A stretch of 7,022 nucleotides of DNA from Candidatus Roizmanbacteria bacterium CG09_land_8_20_14_0_10_41_9. GTDB lineage: Bacteria; Patescibacteriota; Microgenomatia; UBA1406; GWC2-37-13. Each line of letters starts with the position of its first letter. Position 1 is the stretch's first letter. The stretch spans positions 1-7,022 of the forward strand of contig PEZG01000033.1 in assembly GCA_002774185.1 (NCBI GenBank). The letters are read 5' to 3'. A program made the position numbers and the translations under genes. The notes beneath the pieces were generated by a model. It had not been told where the DNA came from. It searched no databases and was given only the letters and a program-made list of their open reading frames with translations. Shown piece by piece: positions 5,377 through 7,022 of the stretch.

Positions 5377-6297
5377 CTATAAAATATAAATGAGAGAAAC
5401 AATGATGAATCCCCATAATCCTATGGTAACGATGAGGGGCGTGTCGTTCGTAATAATCTTCTCAGGACGCTCTCCCTCTTCCCTTTCGTAAAGGAGTTGC
5501 GCATACCGCGCAATCCCATACACGACAAGGGGGATTGTGACCATGAGCCACTTGCGGGCCTCAAACTCGGGGAAGATTCCTGCAAAAAAATCCGTGAAGA
5601 TGGTTTTGGTCGTGGGAAGTTTTTCAAAATAGGTATAGAACGAGTATGCGATGATCGTGGTAGTCGCAAACGTATTCGTCAAAAAGTCTAACAGGTGCTC
5701 TTTATAGCGAAATAGGGATAGTCGTGCTTCTTTCCCATGCGATACCAACTCTGCGTGACGTTTCACGGTTGCCATGAACAGGGAACCGAAAAATATCGTC
5801 AAAAGTAACCATATGGGGATATGGTAGCCGGAGACGACTTCTCCTCCAAATGCGCGAAGCATGAACGAAACCGAAATGGTAAAAATGTCGATGATTGGAT
5901 ATTTTTTTAGGTACAGCGAATAAAAAAAATGCAGAAGGATAAATACCAAACTCAGTAAAAAAAACTGGATCGAAAAAATGAGCGAGATGATCAATGAAAT
6001 AAGAGTAAGGAGAAATACGATAAACGTTGCTTCTGGAATCGTAACCTCCCCTGAGGCGATCGGTCGGAATCTCTTGATGGGATGTTTTTTATCAAACGGG
6101 TAATCGATGATATCATTCAGAACATAGGAGGTTGAGGAAAGAAGACAGAACGTTAGGAACGCGTAAATGATCCGAGACAGTAATGCGATATCAAACAACT
6201 GTCCGCTGAAAGTAACCGCAGTAAAAACAACGAGGTTTTTGATCCACTGGTTCACCCGCAAAACGCGAAGCATGGTATACAATCTACCTTGTTTCAT
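5377..6297 (-). CDS. UbiA-family decaprenyl-phosphate phosphoribosyltransferase-like enzyme
   Basis: A 306-residue polytopic membrane protein with about 8-9 predicted helices, the usual UbiA size. The first Asp-rich motif reads NDIIDYPFD (61-69) followed by KKHPIKRFRPIASG (70-83), the His-Pro...Arg-Pro form that marks the 5-phosphoribosyl-1-pyrophosphate:decaprenyl-phosphate branch rather than quinone or heme prenyltransferases. The second motif region is YSLYLKKYPIIDIF (126-139), followed by MLRAFGG (146-152) and KRHAEL in a cytoplasmic loop. The family moves phosphoribose from PRPP to a polyprenyl phosphate, making a lipid-linked pentose donor for cell-envelope glycans; the actual prenyl chain and final sugar here are unknown. 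The start at 6297 follows a TATAAT by 10 nt and has no Shine-Dalgarno; Met9 (6271-6273) is an alternative. It is divergent from the isomerase gene and 97 bp upstream of recA with no terminator between, so read-through into recA is possible. Confidence 0.88.
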   Translation of the reverse strand: MKQGRLYTMLRVLRVNQWIKNLVVFTAVTFSGQLFDIALLSRIIYAFLTFCLLSSTSYVLNDIIDYPFDKKHPIKRFRPIASGEVTIPEATFIVFLLTLISLIISLIFSIQFFLLSLVFILLHFFYSLYLKKYPIIDIFTISVSFMLRAFGGEVVSGYHIPIWLLLTIFFGSLFMATVKRHAELVSHGKEARLSLFRYKEHLLDFLTNTFATTTIIAYSFYTYFEKLPTTKTIFTDFFAGIFPEFEARKWLMVTIPLVVYGIARYAQLLYEREEGERPEKIITNDTPLIVTIGLWGFIIVSLIYIL

Positions 6298-6307
6298 TTC
6301 AAATTAC

Positions 6308-6313
6308 ATTATA
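6308..6313 (-). promoter_or_regulatory. -10 box of the UbiA-family gene
   Basis: A perfect TATAAT on the - strand ending 10 nt before the ATG at 6297. No good -35 at 16-18 bp. Initiation at the usual distance would leave about 3-4 leader bases. Confidence 0.5.
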
Positions 6314-6346
6314 CAATATTTTACAGTACGATGATTCTATTAAAGT

Positions 6347-6352
6347 TATGAT
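6347..6352 (+). promoter_or_regulatory. -10 box of the isomerase gene
   Basis: TATGAT (5 of 6) ending 8 nt before the ATG at 6361, without a Shine-Dalgarno or a well-placed -35. It sits in the 63-bp divergent intergenic region, so the two promoters are packed back to back. Confidence 0.4.
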
Positions 6353-6360
6353 ACTATCAT

Positions 6361-7022
6361 ATGATTAACCTTGATGATATGAATGCCGTTATTCAATCAC
6401 AGGGAGGAGATGCTGTCCTCCGATCCATTGACGCTCTCCCTGAGCAATTAAAACAGTCTTTTGACGAATCGTTGCGTGTTTCCTTTCCCGACACGTATAC
6501 CCATGTCCGAAATGTATTGGTGTGCGGGATGGGAGGGTCCCGTTTCACCGCGCTTATCGTGAAGGAGTTGTTTAAGGAACAGATCACGGTCCCTTACGCA
6601 ATCAACGATGACTATCTTATCCCCCACTATGTGGGACCGGATACCCTCGTTATCCTCTCTTCCTATTCTGGTACAACGGAAGAAATCATACAAAATGGTA
6701 AAAGTGCTTACCAAAAAAAGGCACTTCTTGCCGGAGTCGCCGCAGGGGGCGAGATTGTCTCATTCCTAAAAAGCGTCAAGGCTCCTGTGTATGAATTCAA
6801 TCCCATCCATAATCCTTCCGGACAACCGCGAATCGGATTTGGGTACGGGGTTGGTGGACACATGGGAATGTTGGCGAATCTTGGACTCGTCCGGGATTCC
6901 TCGGATCACATCGCGTCCGCGATCAACGCTCTCCCTGGGTTACTGAATCCTTATAAACTATCTATCCCAAAAGACGCAAACCCTGCAAAACGCATGGCGC
7001 AAGAGCTATACGGAACGTATCC
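6361..7022 (+). CDS. Bifunctional phosphoglucose/phosphomannose isomerase, 3'-truncated by window edge
   Basis: The frame is open from ATG 6361 to the window end without a stop: 220 complete codons of a protein usually around 320-350 residues. It is a SIS-domain sugar isomerase: VLVCGMGGSRFTALIVKE (about 52-69) forms the first phosphate-binding loop, LVILSSYSGTTEE (96-108) the second, and GVAAGGE (125-131) and FNPIHNPSGQPRIGFGYG (146-163) are typical of the PGI/PMI subgroup common in archaea and CPR bacteria. The start of the second SIS domain is reached near AKRMAQELYG; the C-terminal catalytic part lies outside the window. It interconverts glucose-6-phosphate, fructose-6-phosphate and mannose-6-phosphate, feeding glycolysis and nucleotide-sugar synthesis. 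There is no Shine-Dalgarno, and a TATGAT box sits only 8 nt upstream, so the message is probably leaderless. Confidence 0.92.
   Translation, partial: MINLDDMNAVIQSQGGDAVLRSIDALPEQLKQSFDESLRVSFPDTYTHVRNVLVCGMGGSRFTALIVKELFKEQITVPYAINDDYLIPHYVGPDTLVILSSYSGTTEEIIQNGKSAYQKKALLAGVAAGGEIVSFLKSVKAPVYEFNPIHNPSGQPRIGFGYGVGGHMGMLANLGLVRDSSDHIASAINALPGLLNPYKLSIPKDANPAKRMAQELYGTY

Noticed and set aside
5367..5377. GGAA-gtg-TTCC hairpin as terminator of the UbiA-like gene
   Set aside because: Only a 4-bp stem with no T-run after it.
6393..6714. - strand open frames opposite the isomerase gene
   Set aside because: The + strand frame encodes clear SIS-domain motifs through the whole stretch; the antisense products look like random translation.
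1..7022. Recoded TGA, CRISPR array, insertion sequence or defence system
   Set aside because: TGA ends recA within a tight ATGA overlap and all genes read with the standard code. There are no regularly spaced repeats, transposase, flanking target duplications or defence-type domains.

Overview
The window looks like a chromosomal segment of a Candidate Phyla Radiation (Patescibacteria) bacterium, probably of the Parcubacteria or Microgenomates type. This is an inference from protein families, not a database result. The support is a two-domain SIS-type phosphoglucose/phosphomannose isomerase with the GMGGSRF signature, a decaprenyl-phosphate phosphoribosyltransferase-like UbiA enzyme, a small DUF5667-type membrane-anchored protein, an RNase Y without a transmembrane helix, and almost no Shine-Dalgarno sequences. 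The standard bacterial code fits: TGA is a real stop for recA, and no open frame needs recoding.

Layout from left to right: (i) the 3' part of an O-antigen ligase/polymerase-like membrane protein on the + strand (to 941), overlapping tail-to-tail by 15 bp with a DUF5667-like gene on the - strand (927-1469); (ii) a - strand HU gene (1556-1828) with an intrinsic terminator (1501-1538) and a long structured leader fed by a good sigma70-type promoter (1997-2025); (iii) an AT-rich spacer with direct repeats and a palindromic repeat cluster (2112-2189); (iv) a - strand block of recA, recX and rny (RNase Y), in which recA and recX overlap by ATGA; (v) a - strand UbiA-family prenyl-phosphate glycosyltransferase (5377-6297); (vi) divergent from it, the 5' part of a + strand bifunctional phosphoglucose/phosphomannose isomerase (6361 to the window end).

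Functionally the window mixes nucleic-acid housekeeping (HU for nucleoid structure, RecA with its modulator RecX for recombination, RNase Y for mRNA decay) with envelope-glycan genes at both ends (Wzy/WaaL-like protein, prenyl-phosphate pentose donor synthesis, hexose-phosphate interconversion for nucleotide-sugar supply). The gene content is ordinary housekeeping; I see no defence system, CRISPR array, IS element or RNA gene of a known class.

The most interesting signals are non-coding. HU alone has a near-perfect Shine-Dalgarno and a roughly 160-nt leader with three stacked hairpins. Several other genes have a -10 box only 8-11 nt before the ATG and no Shine-Dalgarno, which suggests leaderless transcripts. 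A 16-bp interrupted palindrome lies in the recA promoter region, and a long-range inverted repeat lies in the rny leader.
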